In this document: piece by piece, positions 46,935-54,608 of the stretch
Numbering within the stretch: the stretch's first letter is position 1
Layout: each line of letters opens with the position of its first letter
Assembly (NCBI RefSeq): GCF_024433635.1
Contig: NZ_WNJZ01000014.1
Location: 1-64,000, forward strand
DNA from: Ruminococcus sp. zg-924
Lineage (GTDB): Bacteria > Bacillota > Clostridia > Oscillospirales > Acutalibacteraceae
Direction: 5' to 3'
DNA: 64,000 nucleotides
The notes under the pieces: model-generated
The model's input: only the letters and a program-made list of their open reading frames with translations
Told to the model about the DNA's origin: nothing
Databases searched by the model: none
Translations under genes and position numbers: made by a program

Positions 46935-49034
46935 TTATTTTCTCAAAATTCTCATTGAATTTAGCACCGCAAGAAGCATAACGCCAACATCGCCGAACAC
47001 AGCCTCCCACATTCCTGCTATGCCGAATGCACCAAGGACTAAAAACGCTGCCTTTACACCGAGAGCAAATATTATATTCTGCATTACAATGCGCCTTGTT
47101 GCCTTTGCAGTTTTCACAGCGTCAATAAGCTTTGACGGCTCATCTGTCATAAGCACAACATCCGCCGCCTCGATTGCAGCGTCTGAACCTAAGGCGCCCA
47201 TTGCAATTCCTATATCAGCTCGTGCAAGCACCGGCGCATCGTTGATACCGTCGCCGACAAACGCAAGCTTACCTTTCTTGCTCTTTTCGCTGTCAAGGCG
47301 CTCAACTATTTCAACCTTCTGAGCGGGTAAAAGCTGAGAGTAATGTTTATCAATACCAAGCTCTTGGCTCACTGCTTTTGCAATATCTTCATTATCACCG
47401 GTGAGCATTACTGTATTCTTAACTCCCAAAGCCTTAAGCTTAGCAATTGCCTTGCAGCTGTCCGGCTTTATTTCATCTGATATGAGAATCGAACCGGCAA
47501 AGCTTCCGTCACAGCCAACATAAACAACTGTTCCTGCTTTTTCGCATTTCAAAAAGTCTATTCCGTATTTTCTCATCAGCTTATCATTGCCAACAAGAAT
47601 ATGTTTACCGCTTATCTTGGCACTAATGCCGTGACCGGAAATCTCGTTGTAAGCAGTTATCGACTTCTCGTCAATTTCTTTTCCGTATTCTTCAATTATA
47701 GAGCGTGCAATCGGATGGTTTGAAAGGCTCTCTGCTGCTGCGGCAAGGCGCAAAACCCACTCCGCAGTAAAGCTGTTTTCAGCATTAATTTCGCTCACTC
47801 TGAACACGCCTTTTGTTAGCGTCCCTGTTTTGTCAAAAACAACGGTTTCCAGGTTGTTAAGCGCTTCAAGATAATTGCCACCCTTAACAAGTACACCCTT
47901 CCTTGATGCCGAACCAATACCGCCAAAGAATGTAAGCGGTATTGAAATTACAAGCGCACACGGGCAGGATATAACGAGGAATACAAAACCACGGTTTATC
48001 CACTCCGCCCAGTTTCCTCCAAATAGCAGCGGCGGAATAACGGCCAGCAAGGCTGCTAAGCCAACGACAATTGGCGTATAGTAGCGTGAAAATGCAGTGA
48101 TGAAGCTCTCAGTCGGAGCCTTACGGCTTGCGGCATTTTCGACTAAATCTATAATTTTCGATGCAGTTGAGTCACCGTAAGCCTTTGTAACCTCGATTGT
48201 CAAAACTCCGCTTTGATTGATGCAGCCGGACAGAACAACGTCGCCGATTTTTGCACTTCTTGGCACAGCCTCGCCTGTAAGTGCCCTCGTGTCGAGCATA
48301 ACGTTTCCGTCAAGCACAATTCCGTCAAGCGGTATTTTCTCACCCGGCTTTACAACTATTGTTTCACCAACGGCTATCTGCTCCGGCGATACTGTTACAA
48401 TAGCACCGTTCCTTACAACATTTGCGCTGTCAGGTCGGATATCCATAAGGCTTGAGATTGATTTTCTTGAACGCTTCACAGCCAACCCTTGGAAGAATTC
48501 GCCAATCTGATAGAAAAGCATAACAGCTACTGCCTCAGGATATTCGCCAATTACAAAAGCTCCGATTGTTGAAACAGTCATCAAAAAGTTTTCATCAAAA
48601 ACTCTGCCCTTTGTTATATTTCTGAGCGCCTTAAGCACAACATCTGCACCGAGTATGATATATGCCAATATCAAAACAGCAAGAGTAATATATTGATTTA
48701 TGCTTGTGAAATATTCAAAGGAAATTCCAACGGCAAAAATTACAGCACCAACAACGAGGCGAATAATTGTTGCTCTGTCCTTTTTCTCTTTCTTAGGCTT
48801 TTCTTCTTTGCCTCCTTTTGCAATTACCTCAACATCACTTTCGTGATTATGGACAATTTTGCTTATGTCGTTAAAGACATCGCCACTGTAATTTTCAGAT
48901 AGGCTGACGGTCAGCGTTTGTGTTACAAGATTTATTGACGAGCTTGAAACGCCGCTTAATGCGCCGACCTCACGTTCAATTTTAGCAGAACAATTCGGGC
49001 ATGTAAGCCCCTTTAACAAAAACACCCTTTCCAT
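46935..49034 (-). CDS. cadA: Heavy-metal translocating P-type ATPase (Cd/Zn/Pb efflux)
   Basis: 699 residues. An N-terminal HMA domain with CPNC at residues 12-15, eight membrane segments, the ion-binding CPC in SCPCALV near residue 360, the phosphorylated Asp in DKTGTLT near 400 and GDGINDAP near 595. The CPC plus an ArsR/CadC regulator upstream favour zinc, cadmium or lead export over copper. Confidence 0.93.
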   Translation of the reverse strand: MERVFLLKGLTCPNCSAKIEREVGALSGVSSSSINLVTQTLTVSLSENYSGDVFNDISKIVHNHESDVEVIAKGGKEEKPKKEKKDRATIIRLVVGAVIFAVGISFEYFTSINQYITLAVLILAYIILGADVVLKALRNITKGRVFDENFLMTVSTIGAFVIGEYPEAVAVMLFYQIGEFFQGLAVKRSRKSISSLMDIRPDSANVVRNGAIVTVSPEQIAVGETIVVKPGEKIPLDGIVLDGNVMLDTRALTGEAVPRSAKIGDVVLSGCINQSGVLTIEVTKAYGDSTASKIIDLVENAASRKAPTESFITAFSRYYTPIVVGLAALLAVIPPLLFGGNWAEWINRGFVFLVISCPCALVISIPLTFFGGIGSASRKGVLVKGGNYLEALNNLETVVFDKTGTLTKGVFRVSEINAENSFTAEWVLRLAAAAESLSNHPIARSIIEEYGKEIDEKSITAYNEISGHGISAKISGKHILVGNDKLMRKYGIDFLKCEKAGTVVYVGCDGSFAGSILISDEIKPDSCKAIAKLKALGVKNTVMLTGDNEDIAKAVSQELGIDKHYSQLLPAQKVEIVERLDSEKSKKGKLAFVGDGINDAPVLARADIGIAMGALGSDAAIEAADVVLMTDEPSKLIDAVKTAKATRRIVMQNIIFALGVKAAFLVLGAFGIAGMWEAVFGDVGVMLLAVLNSMRILRK

Positions 49035-49057
49035 AGTGCGCCTCCTTATATTTAGTT

Positions 49058-49075
49058 GTTGCTCAACCGTTCAAC
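49058..49075 (-). promoter_or_regulatory. Second CadC-type operator, upstream of cadA
   Basis: On the minus strand GTTGAACGGTTGAGCAAC, 14 of 18 bases identical to the site at 49491-49508. It lies in the 84-bp gap between cadC and cadA, just before the cadA ribosome binding site (AAGGAGG). Confidence 0.6.
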
Positions 49076-49118
49076 TAAGAGGGTAAAAAAACAATGCAAG
49101 CTTATGCAAAATCAAAAA

Positions 49119-49472
49119 TCACTCACGCAAATGTTCAAAGCCCTTGTCTAAAATCTCCTTAACATGAGAATCCGCAAGCGAATAATACACTGTTTGAGCT
49201 TCACGGCGGAATTTAACAAGGTTTGCAAGTCTGAGTGCCTTTAACTGATGAGAAACAGCAGACTTTGTAAGTCCGAGCAGTACCGCAATATCACATACGC
49301 ACATCTCGCTTTGCTCCAAAGCGTGAAGAATCTGAACCCTTGTTCCATCTCCGAAAAGCTTGAACAGCGACGCAAGCTCAATATATTCGTCTTTTGCACA
49401 CATTTGCTTGCTGACAGAATTTACAATATCACTGTGAATTACATCACAGTCGCAAATCGGTTGTTTCTCCAT
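49119..49472 (-). CDS. cadC: ArsR/SmtB family metal-sensing repressor (CadC-like)
   Basis: 117 residues. Winged HTH (SAVSHQLKALRLANLVKFRR) with the metal-binding ECD-type motif SEMCVCDIA in the alpha-3 helix and Cys pairs near the N-terminus (ICDCD; QMCAKD), as in CadC. It should release DNA when Cd, Pb or Zn binds, turning on cadA 84 bases downstream. Confidence 0.92.
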   Translation of the reverse strand: MEKQPICDCDVIHSDIVNSVSKQMCAKDEYIELASLFKLFGDGTRVQILHALEQSEMCVCDIAVLLGLTKSAVSHQLKALRLANLVKFRREAQTVYYSLADSHVKEILDKGFEHLRE

Positions 49473-49490
49473 TGTGTTCCTCCTGTATTA

Positions 49491-49508
49491 GTTGAGCAAT
49501 CATTCAAC
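49491..49508 (-). promoter_or_regulatory. CadC-type operator at the cad transcription start
   Basis: On the minus strand GTTGAATGATTGCTCAAC, with GTTGA and TCAAC arms around an 8-base centre. It begins 7 bases after the -10 box at 49515-49520, so a bound repressor would cover the start site. Confidence 0.75.
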
Positions 49509-49514
49509 AATGCT

Positions 49515-49543
49515 ATTATATTCCTTACGCAAGGTTTTGTCAA
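49515..49543 (-). promoter_or_regulatory. Consensus promoter of cadC-cadA
   Basis: On the minus strand TTGACA (49538-49543), 17-base spacer and TATAAT (49515-49520): a perfect sigma-A promoter. Confidence 0.88.
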
Positions 49544-49609
49544 TACTTTTTGCTGTTATTTTTTATATCTTGTATAACTGTCTTGATAATCCTGGGTACT
49601 AACTTATTA

Positions 49610-50251
49610 TTACTCATCGTCCGAAGAATAATAAAATGCAATCGGGCCGTCACTGCTACCAATTACAGCAACATTTTCATTGCCGCAGTTACCTTTTCTT
49701 TTTGATAAATCACTTAAATATCCTTCTGCCCAATTAGCAGTAACTTCTTCGTCATAAGGTGCAAGGTCTTCAAAATATTCAGTCTTAAATTCTAAATTCG
49801 AGTAATCAAAGCCTGCTTGTAGATTTTTGATATATTCAAACGGCTTGTCCACTGCCTGCAAACCGAGCTTATCCTTAAGTGTACACAGTACATTTTTCTG
49901 TTCATCACTCAGCGGATATTCCAAAAGATATGAATCAAACTCATCGCTGTTCCAACCGTGCACCTGCTCGACTGCGTCAGCTGAACCACATGATAAAATC
50001 AAGCGCAAAAACATCTCAAAGTTTTCGGCTATCGGGTGAACGCAATCTCCTTTTAACTCCGTTGGATTTACAGAGAAAACCGTATCGCCAAAGCCTTTTA
50101 CAAAGCAATAGTGTATTCCGTCAACTCCTGCCCAACCGATTATTTCAGCACCGACAGGCGTACAGAATTCCTCACAGTCCTCACCACCGAGAATAAAGCC
50201 AACAGGTTCGGTATTGATATTCATTTCTTTAAAGCGTTCGTATGTAATCAT
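49610..50251 (-). CDS. Uncharacterised soluble protein
   Basis: 213 residues, acidic, no signal peptide. The layout (short helical start, GFILGGEDCEEFCTPVGAEIIG, HGWNSDEFDSYLLEYPLSD) vaguely recalls SUKH/SMI1-type immunity proteins but is not convincing. The C-terminus AVIGSSDGPIAFYY resembles the GGSDGPTAIF motif seen in several unrelated families. I do not recognise it. It stands alone at the left edge of the accessory region. Confidence 0.55.
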   Translation of the reverse strand: MITYERFKEMNINTEPVGFILGGEDCEEFCTPVGAEIIGWAGVDGIHYCFVKGFGDTVFSVNPTELKGDCVHPIAENFEMFLRLILSCGSADAVEQVHGWNSDEFDSYLLEYPLSDEQKNVLCTLKDKLGLQAVDKPFEYIKNLQAGFDYSNLEFKTEYFEDLAPYDEEVTANWAEGYLSDLSKRKGNCGNENVAVIGSSDGPIAFYYSSDDE

Positions 50252-50315
50252 ATTATTTATCTTTCTCCATCTTTACTGTAATAATTTTTTGTTATACCTT
50301 AAAAAAACAACATAT

Positions 50316-50354
50316 AGCCCCGAAAATTCAGCTGTCATGCGAATTTAAGGGGCT
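50316..50354 (-). terminator. Terminator-like hairpin
   Basis: AGCCCC and GGGGCT close a stem that continues, after two mismatches, with AAATTC/GAATTT. The minus strand then runs into ATATGTTGTTTTTTT, so it could end transcripts entering from the HTH gene at 50541. Confidence 0.55.
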
Positions 50355-50361
50355 GTATTTG

Positions 50362-50494
50362 TTATTCCCACTTGCTCCTGAAAACCTTAACTTAAACAAT
50401 TTTGTGTAGGCGTTTTAGCACAAGCTATCGGGATTATCTGTATTATCCATAAAGTATGGTCTATCAAGATTTTTGTTGCCATAGTGTTGCCACG
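50362..50494. repeat. 133-bp direct repeat, copy A
   Basis: Matches 52931-53063 in 132 of 133 bases (single C/T difference at 50373). It begins TTATTCCCAC and ends GTTGCCACG. On the minus strand its end reads AGTGGGAATAA, like the 3' end of a guaA gene (encoding Trp-Glu-stop), a known integration target. It is the left border of a 2.4-kb cassette. Confidence 0.9.
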
Positions 50495-50540
50495 CTGACA
50501 AGGATATTATAAATAATTTTACTTGAAAATTCAAGTGTTT

Positions 50541-51341
50541 CTACTTTAACTGTATAAAGAATTTGAAAATTTCTTTTGCCCAGCATAGCCAAGACGGTAC
50601 ATTTGCATCGAGCCATTCAACCACAGTTGGTATATCTGCCGTAGTCAGATCTCCGATGTGTCTGTAAACACTTCCATCTGCCACCGTTTTACCAATGGCA
50701 ACCATGGCGTCTGCGTGATCGCCAACTGCGGCATATTTACCAATAGCAAGCGCACCCGTTGAGAAACACCCAACAGAGAGAGCTCCGAAAGATATAAGTC
50801 CTACGCTGATTGCGCCTGCCGCAAATAAGCCGAGAGCAATCGTACCGACTGCAAGAAGTCCGGCTGAGAACACACCTGCAGAAATAAAGCCGAGGGACAA
50901 CAGTCCAATGGAAATTACTCCGAGCGAGAGCAGACCGACCGAGAAAACACCTCGTGACATTAGACCGAAGGAAAATACTCCACGAGCCTTAAATCCGATT
51001 GCAAAAAAGCCGTGAGCGTTTCTTCCGATATGATAAAGAGGCATACCGAAGATCATCTTTTCGCTCTTGCGTTCGTGAAGCTGCTTTTTGAACATATCCC
51101 AAATGCTTTCTGTTTCAGTAGGTTGTAAACCTTGCTTTTCGGTAATATCCTCGTTGAGAAGATAATCCATTGAACATTCAAAGAGCTTTCCCATTTTTAT
51201 TAGTTTGTCAGTTTCGGGATATGCGATATCCGACTCCCACTTGCTGATTGACTGACGGGAAACACCGAGGATGCCGGCAAGCTGTTCTTGTGTATAGTTG
51301 TATTCTTTTCTTAATTTTGATAGCTTTTCGCCAAGTGTCAT
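50541..51341 (-). CDS. Xre-family HTH protein with 18 tandem pentapeptides
   Basis: 266 residues. Residues 1-65 are a clear Xre HTH (LGEKLSKLRKEYNYTQEQLA then GVSRQSISKWES). After a linker, residues about 112-201 consist of 18 uninterrupted five-residue units ending in Gly, such as VFSFG, LMSRG, VFSVG, LLSLG, VISIG and FISAG: [hydrophobic]2-[S/A]-x-G. This differs from the classic A(D/N)LxX pentapeptide signature but would also suit a small beta-solenoid. The last 60 residues form a globular tail. The ATG at 51341 has AAGGAG 8 bases upstream. DNA binding is likely; the role of the solenoid is unknown. Confidence 0.8.
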   Translation of the reverse strand: MTLGEKLSKLRKEYNYTQEQLAGILGVSRQSISKWESDIAYPETDKLIKMGKLFECSMDYLLNEDITEKQGLQPTETESIWDMFKKQLHERKSEKMIFGMPLYHIGRNAHGFFAIGFKARGVFSFGLMSRGVFSVGLLSLGVISIGLLSLGFISAGVFSAGLLAVGTIALGLFAAGAISVGLISFGALSVGCFSTGALAIGKYAAVGDHADAMVAIGKTVADGSVYRHIGDLTTADIPTVVEWLDANVPSWLCWAKEIFKFFIQLK

Positions 51342-51489
51342 AATCATTTCTCCTTATGTTTTCTAACTCTGCGTTGTCTTTATTGTAGAACACTCAGCGA
51401 AAACATACCACCAATCTGGCGTTTCTAAATGTAAACTTTAGGTTGCCTTACCCAATTTAAGCTTATTATATCACCAAATATGAAAAAAA

Positions 51490-51582
51490 TCATTTCTTGT
51501 TTTTGCAAATAATCACACAACTAACAGCCACGAATAATCCCAATAAAATTCACGGAAGTGCTGCTACTAAAAATTCGTACAT
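51490..51582 (-). pseudogene. Small membrane protein interrupted by an in-frame TGA
   Basis: ATG 51582, preceded by AAGAGG, opens a 31-codon frame: MYEFLVAALP, stop TGA at 51550-51552, then ILLGLFVAVSCVIICKNKK and a final TGA. Reading the stop as Trp would give a one-helix membrane protein of the kind often seen near PadR/DUF2812 genes. A TGG to TGA mutation is the simplest reading. Confidence 0.5.
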
Positions 51583-51604
51583 TTATATTTACCTCTTGCT
51601 TGAA

Positions 51605-52138
51605 TTATTTTTTGTTCTTATACTGATTGTATTTCACAAAGCACATAGCGAATATCACAATATACCAAACTAAGATACCACCAATAATGGATGTAATAAC
51701 ATAGTTATGAGTGCTCAAAAGGTTAATAAGAAACAGCGGCAATAGTGTTGCAAAGAAAATAACCAACAGAGGCAACATTCTGCCTTTCAATGCACGTTGC
51801 ATCATTTGAAGTCTTGATTCTTCATCACAGAAGATTTCTTCTGCTACACCATCTACAGCAGCGACCGCTTTTCTAAAATAACTGTAGCCGATATAATCCT
51901 GTATATATTCCCAACCGCAATCATCAAACATTTTCAAGTATTCATCTTTATACTTAAGTCCGTCTTCGTTATAGTCAAGCTGATACACTACGTCTTGAGG
52001 AGTGCATTTTTCAAAATAATATATTCCAAATTTTACTTTAATAAATTTCCAACCTGCCTTGTGCATTTCTCGCAGATAATCCTGCTCTTTTTCATATTCA
52101 AATATTGTAAACCATTTGAATTGCTTTTTAGTTTTCAT
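51605..52138 (-). CDS. DUF2812 domain-containing membrane protein
   Basis: 177 residues. The N-terminal DUF2812 domain (FKWFTIFEYEKEQDYLREMH then KAGWKF) spans about residues 1-100. Two membrane helices follow (about 122-142 and 147-168). DUF2812 proteins are typically encoded with a PadR repressor, as here: the start codon is one base after the padR stop region. Function unknown; a membrane stress sensor is a reasonable guess. Confidence 0.88.
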   Translation of the reverse strand: MKTKKQFKWFTIFEYEKEQDYLREMHKAGWKFIKVKFGIYYFEKCTPQDVVYQLDYNEDGLKYKDEYLKMFDDCGWEYIQDYIGYSYFRKAVAAVDGVAEEIFCDEESRLQMMQRALKGRMLPLLVIFFATLLPLFLINLLSTHNYVITSIIGGILVWYIVIFAMCFVKYNQYKNKK

Positions 52139-52139
52139 T

Positions 52140-52454
52140 TTACATTTCCTCCTTCGCTATTTTATATAAGCGTTCAATTCGCTTTAATTCAATCTGTAAA
52201 ACCTCTAATCCCAAATCAGTAATTTGATAGCTTTTTCGTTTATCTTCTTCACGAACAAAACGGATTACCTTGTCTTTTTCCATTTTTGATAAGCTACCGT
52301 ACATTGTACCGGGTGTAAGTTTAATACAACCGTCTGTCATTTTTTCAACCATTTGAACAATGCCATATCCGTGATTAGGCTTTCGCAAACACAATAAGAT
52401 GAAAAAAGCAGTTTCCGTCATAGGAACATAAACTTTTTTTATATGCTGATCCAT
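52140..52454 (-). CDS. PadR family transcriptional repressor
   Basis: 104 residues. A PadR winged helix (MTETAFFILLCLRKPNHGYG then GTMYGSLSKMEKDKVI) with a short C-terminal dimerisation helix, i.e. the small s1/s2 type. The ATG at 52454 is chosen because GGAGG stands 7 bases before it. It should repress its own operon through the inverted repeat at 52507-52531. Confidence 0.92.
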   Translation of the reverse strand: MDQHIKKVYVPMTETAFFILLCLRKPNHGYGIVQMVEKMTDGCIKLTPGTMYGSLSKMEKDKVIRFVREEDKRKSYQITDLGLEVLQIELKRIERLYKIAKEEM

Positions 52455-52506
52455 AACATCAACCTCCATTAAACTTCAGTGCGATATATCTCACCTCGAT
52501 ATATTC

Positions 52507-52536
52507 AAGTATATCGCAGTACGATATACTTGTCAA
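52507..52536 (-). promoter_or_regulatory. Promoter of padR-DUF2812 covered by a PadR-type inverted repeat
   Basis: On the minus strand TTGACA (52531-52536), 17-base spacer, TATACT (52508-52513). A perfect inverted repeat, AAGTATATCG-N5-CGATATACTT (52507-52531), covers the whole spacer and the -10 box. A related half site (CGATATAT) follows downstream at about 52496-52503. Confidence 0.88.
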
Positions 52537-52552
52537 TACTTTTTGCAAAAAA

Positions 52553-52585
52553 AACGGCAGAGAGAAAAATCTCCCTACCGCCGTT
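52553..52585 (-). terminator. Terminator of the tnpV remnant
   Basis: On the minus strand AACGGC pairs with GCCGTT, with GGGAGA/TCTCTC inside, followed by eight T. It lies 36 bases after the remnant's stop. Confidence 0.75.
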
Positions 52586-52620
52586 CTCGGTTCGTTGTAA
52601 ATTATATCGTTATTTACGAT

Positions 52621-52790
52621 TTATGTGGCTCTATTGCGGATGTTATTCATCCGAGCAACCTACTCCATTTGATTGTCTGCTTTTAACTGTTCGGTCACGC
52701 CTTGCCTGTCGGCATATTCCTTTACCAGCCGAGCGAACATATCCTCTGCCTGTTCATCTACACTTGCAAGGTATTCATTCAGTCTGCCAC
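52621..52790 (-). pseudogene. TnpV fragment with internal stop
   Basis: About 56 codons homologous to the C-terminal half of the intact TnpV at 58533: LNEYLASVDEQAEDMFARLV here versus LNSYLADIDRQAEEMFSRLV there. A TAG replaces the conserved Trp codon of the NQKLWV region. The N-terminal half is missing. It marks the cassette as debris of a mobilizable transposon. Confidence 0.8.
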
Positions 52791-52802
52791 ATCATTAAAT
52801 AA

Positions 52803-52930
52803 TTATAAGATGTTGTCGATTTGCCTTTTGGACTCTTTAGCCCGTTTAGATATCCCCTCAAGGCTTCTTGATAATACAGATCCTTTTTTATAGAACTGAT
52901 GTCTAAAAGCTTTAGCATTATCGTGATGTA
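52803..52930 (-). other. Unrecognised basic reading-frame remnant next to repeat B
   Basis: A frame of about 42 codons without its own start reads HHDNAKAFRHQFYKKGSVLS and on to a TAA at 52803-52805. It is open into repeat B. Probably the tail of a mobile-element gene cut at the repeat border; the family is not recognised. Confidence 0.3.
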
Positions 52931-53063
52931 TTATTCCCACTCGCTCCTGAAAACCTTAACTTAAACAATTTTGTGTAGGCGTTTTAGCACAAGCTATCGG
53001 GATTATCTGTATTATCCATAAAGTATGGTCTATCAAGATTTTTGTTGCCATAGTGTTGCCACG
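52931..53063. repeat. 133-bp direct repeat, copy B
   Basis: Same orientation as copy A, one mismatch. On the minus strand the border reads GAGTGGGAATAA. Beyond its right end, similarity continues weakly (ATTATAAA..ATTTT.CTT) with both copy A and the sequence near 55145-55185. Confidence 0.9.
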
Positions 53064-53117
53064 GACAGCAAAAAATTATAAACGATTTTGCTTAGATTTT
53101 CAAGATATTCACCGCAA

Positions 53118-53291
53118 TTACTCGTTGAGATCAATAAATTGCTTTAGGTTGCTTACGGTTTCCTGCTGACAATTCAGACATAACAGGGGTAAATTTTTGA
53201 TTTCCGTATCCTCCCGTATTTTAACACGTGTTTTATTTTGATATATAGGACACAGCAAGCCAAAGAAACTGTCTTTTATGCTGATAAAATG
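53118..53291 (-). pseudogene. Cysteine-rich KTR protein remnant
   Basis: The frame ending at TAA 53118-53120 contains LLCPIYQNKTRVKIREDTEI and LLCLNCQQETVSNLKQF, matching the small zinc-ribbon-like KTR proteins carried by conjugative transposons. One Cys of the first knuckle is Tyr here, and no start codon remains: a TAA lies just upstream. Confidence 0.7.
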
Positions 53292-53316
53292 TTAGTTTCC
53301 CTTTACATATAAAGAA

Positions 53317-53573
53317 AAGAATTATCAATAATAGGCTGCCGATCAGGGCGTGAAGCACATCGGCGGTGGTATTATACTCAAGCACCGTTGCTTCGGGGAA
53401 TATTTTGTCTGCAATAGTTGCTTGTTAGCTTCCCGTCATAACGCCAACCTTTGCATTCTTATAATTCGACAGGCTTTTTTGTCGTTGTCCGCCGACTTGT
53501 GAGAGCACCCTTAGCGAATCGCGAGTGTGACAAGCAGAGTCAACAGCACGCATAAATGCCTCTTTGTTTTCAT
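53317..53573 (-). pseudogene. Broken amino-acid ABC transporter substrate-binding lipoprotein (SBP family 3)
   Basis: Starts MKTKRHLCVLLTLLV, a lipoprotein signal, followed by a stop and the lipobox Cys region GCSHKSADNDKK. After a frameshift, the typical family-3 segment NAKVGVMTGS appears, then another stop, then ADKIFPEATVLEYNTTADVL and HALIGS before homology ends. At least two stops and one frameshift. Confidence 0.72.
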
Positions 53574-53574
53574 C

Positions 53575-54276
53575 TCAGTTTTTCTCCATCCAATCTAAAA
53601 ATTCATTGGTTGTCTTCGTCCATTCCACCTCAATCACCGAGTCGGCAAGAACAAGAAATTCGGAAAGGCCGTATTCGTCATCGTCATCTGCCCAATCATA
53701 AGTATAGCCGAGTCCTGTCCATGGGTACGGAGTGTCTTCTGAATAAGAATACTCGGCGTTATCATCAAACCAGGGCTTGTACGCACCGAGCCCTGAGCCG
53801 TCCAAAAGCGCAGCCGACATTTGTTTGGTAACATCAATCTGATATGCAGGTCTAATTACTTCCTCAATATCTACCCAGAATGCTGAAACATGAGTGTATT
53901 CCGAGCTTGTGGGGAGTCCGATCAGCTGCTCAAGTCGCAATTCCCAATCCTTTACACCTTTGGAATTTTCGTCATACCAGGAAAGAATTTCTTTATCGGT
54001 AAACGTCCAAATATCTCCATCTGTGCAGGTAACGCTTTCACCGGCGATGTATCTGTCGGGGTACTTATGCCACGATAGAAGCAGAACCTTCGTACCGTCG
54101 GCATTCCAAGTGACCATATCCGAGTCGGGCGTGAGGGTTACGAGCGGAAGAATTTCGTTTTCTTCGGCATGCCTTGCGTCCTCCACCGATGCCGCATACA
54201 ATTCCTTTGTCGTTTTTTCCACACAGCCAGAGAAAGAGAAAAGAAGGACAAGAATAAGCACCCATGCCTTTAACAT
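53575..54276 (-). CDS. Uncharacterised lipoprotein
   Basis: About 233 residues. The signal peptide MLKAWVLILVLLFSFSGC ends in a lipobox (FSGC), so the protein is lipid-anchored outside the cell. The mature part is acidic and Trp/Asp/Tyr-rich (WADDDDEYG). The ATG at 54276 is preferred over 54297 because AGGAAG lies 6 bases before it. The only intact gene in a stretch of fragments. Family not recognised. Confidence 0.65.
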   Translation of the reverse strand: MLKAWVLILVLLFSFSGCVEKTTKELYAASVEDARHAEENEILPLVTLTPDSDMVTWNADGTKVLLLSWHKYPDRYIAGESVTCTDGDIWTFTDKEILSWYDENSKGVKDWELRLEQLIGLPTSSEYTHVSAFWVDIEEVIRPAYQIDVTKQMSAALLDGSGLGAYKPWFDDNAEYSYSEDTPYPWTGLGYTYDWADDDDEYGLSEFLVLADSVIEVEWTKTTNEFLDWMEKN

Positions 54277-54313
54277 TTTAAACTTCCTATTTTGCATTTT
54301 TAGTCACCACATA

Positions 54314-54601
54314 TTAAATAAATGATAATAAAGCAAAATTTATAATAAATAATGCTGTACATCCCCATACAATCGGATGTATATCTTTAATTTGCTTACG
54401 GCAGATTTTTACGATGCAGTAGAATATAAATCCTGCCGCAATACCATCTGAAATGCTATAACAAAACGACATAAATATTCCTGTAAAAAATGCAGGAATC
54501 GCTTCGCTTAAGTCGTCCCAGTTGATATCCTTAAAAGATGCGGTCATAAGTATTCCCACAAGTCCCATAACCAAAGTTCCTATAACGGATGAAATAATCA
54601 T
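54314..54601 (-). pseudogene. C-terminal fragment of an NCS2 (AzgA/PbuG-type) purine permease
   Basis: About 95 codons. MTASFKDINWDDLSEAIPAF and SFCYSISDGIAAGFIFYCIV match the last helices of NCS2 xanthine/hypoxanthine permeases (usual WDD..EAIPAF and YSI..GI motifs). The first 300 or so residues of the family are absent; the frame runs into the Xre fragment upstream. Confidence 0.72.
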
Positions 54602-54608
54602 TGCAAGG

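Noticed and set aside
52479-52802. 107-residue plus-strand frame over the PadR promoter and tnpV remnant
   Set aside because: It crosses a promoter and a terminator on the other strand and the protein is not recognisable; the minus-strand TnpV homology explains the region.
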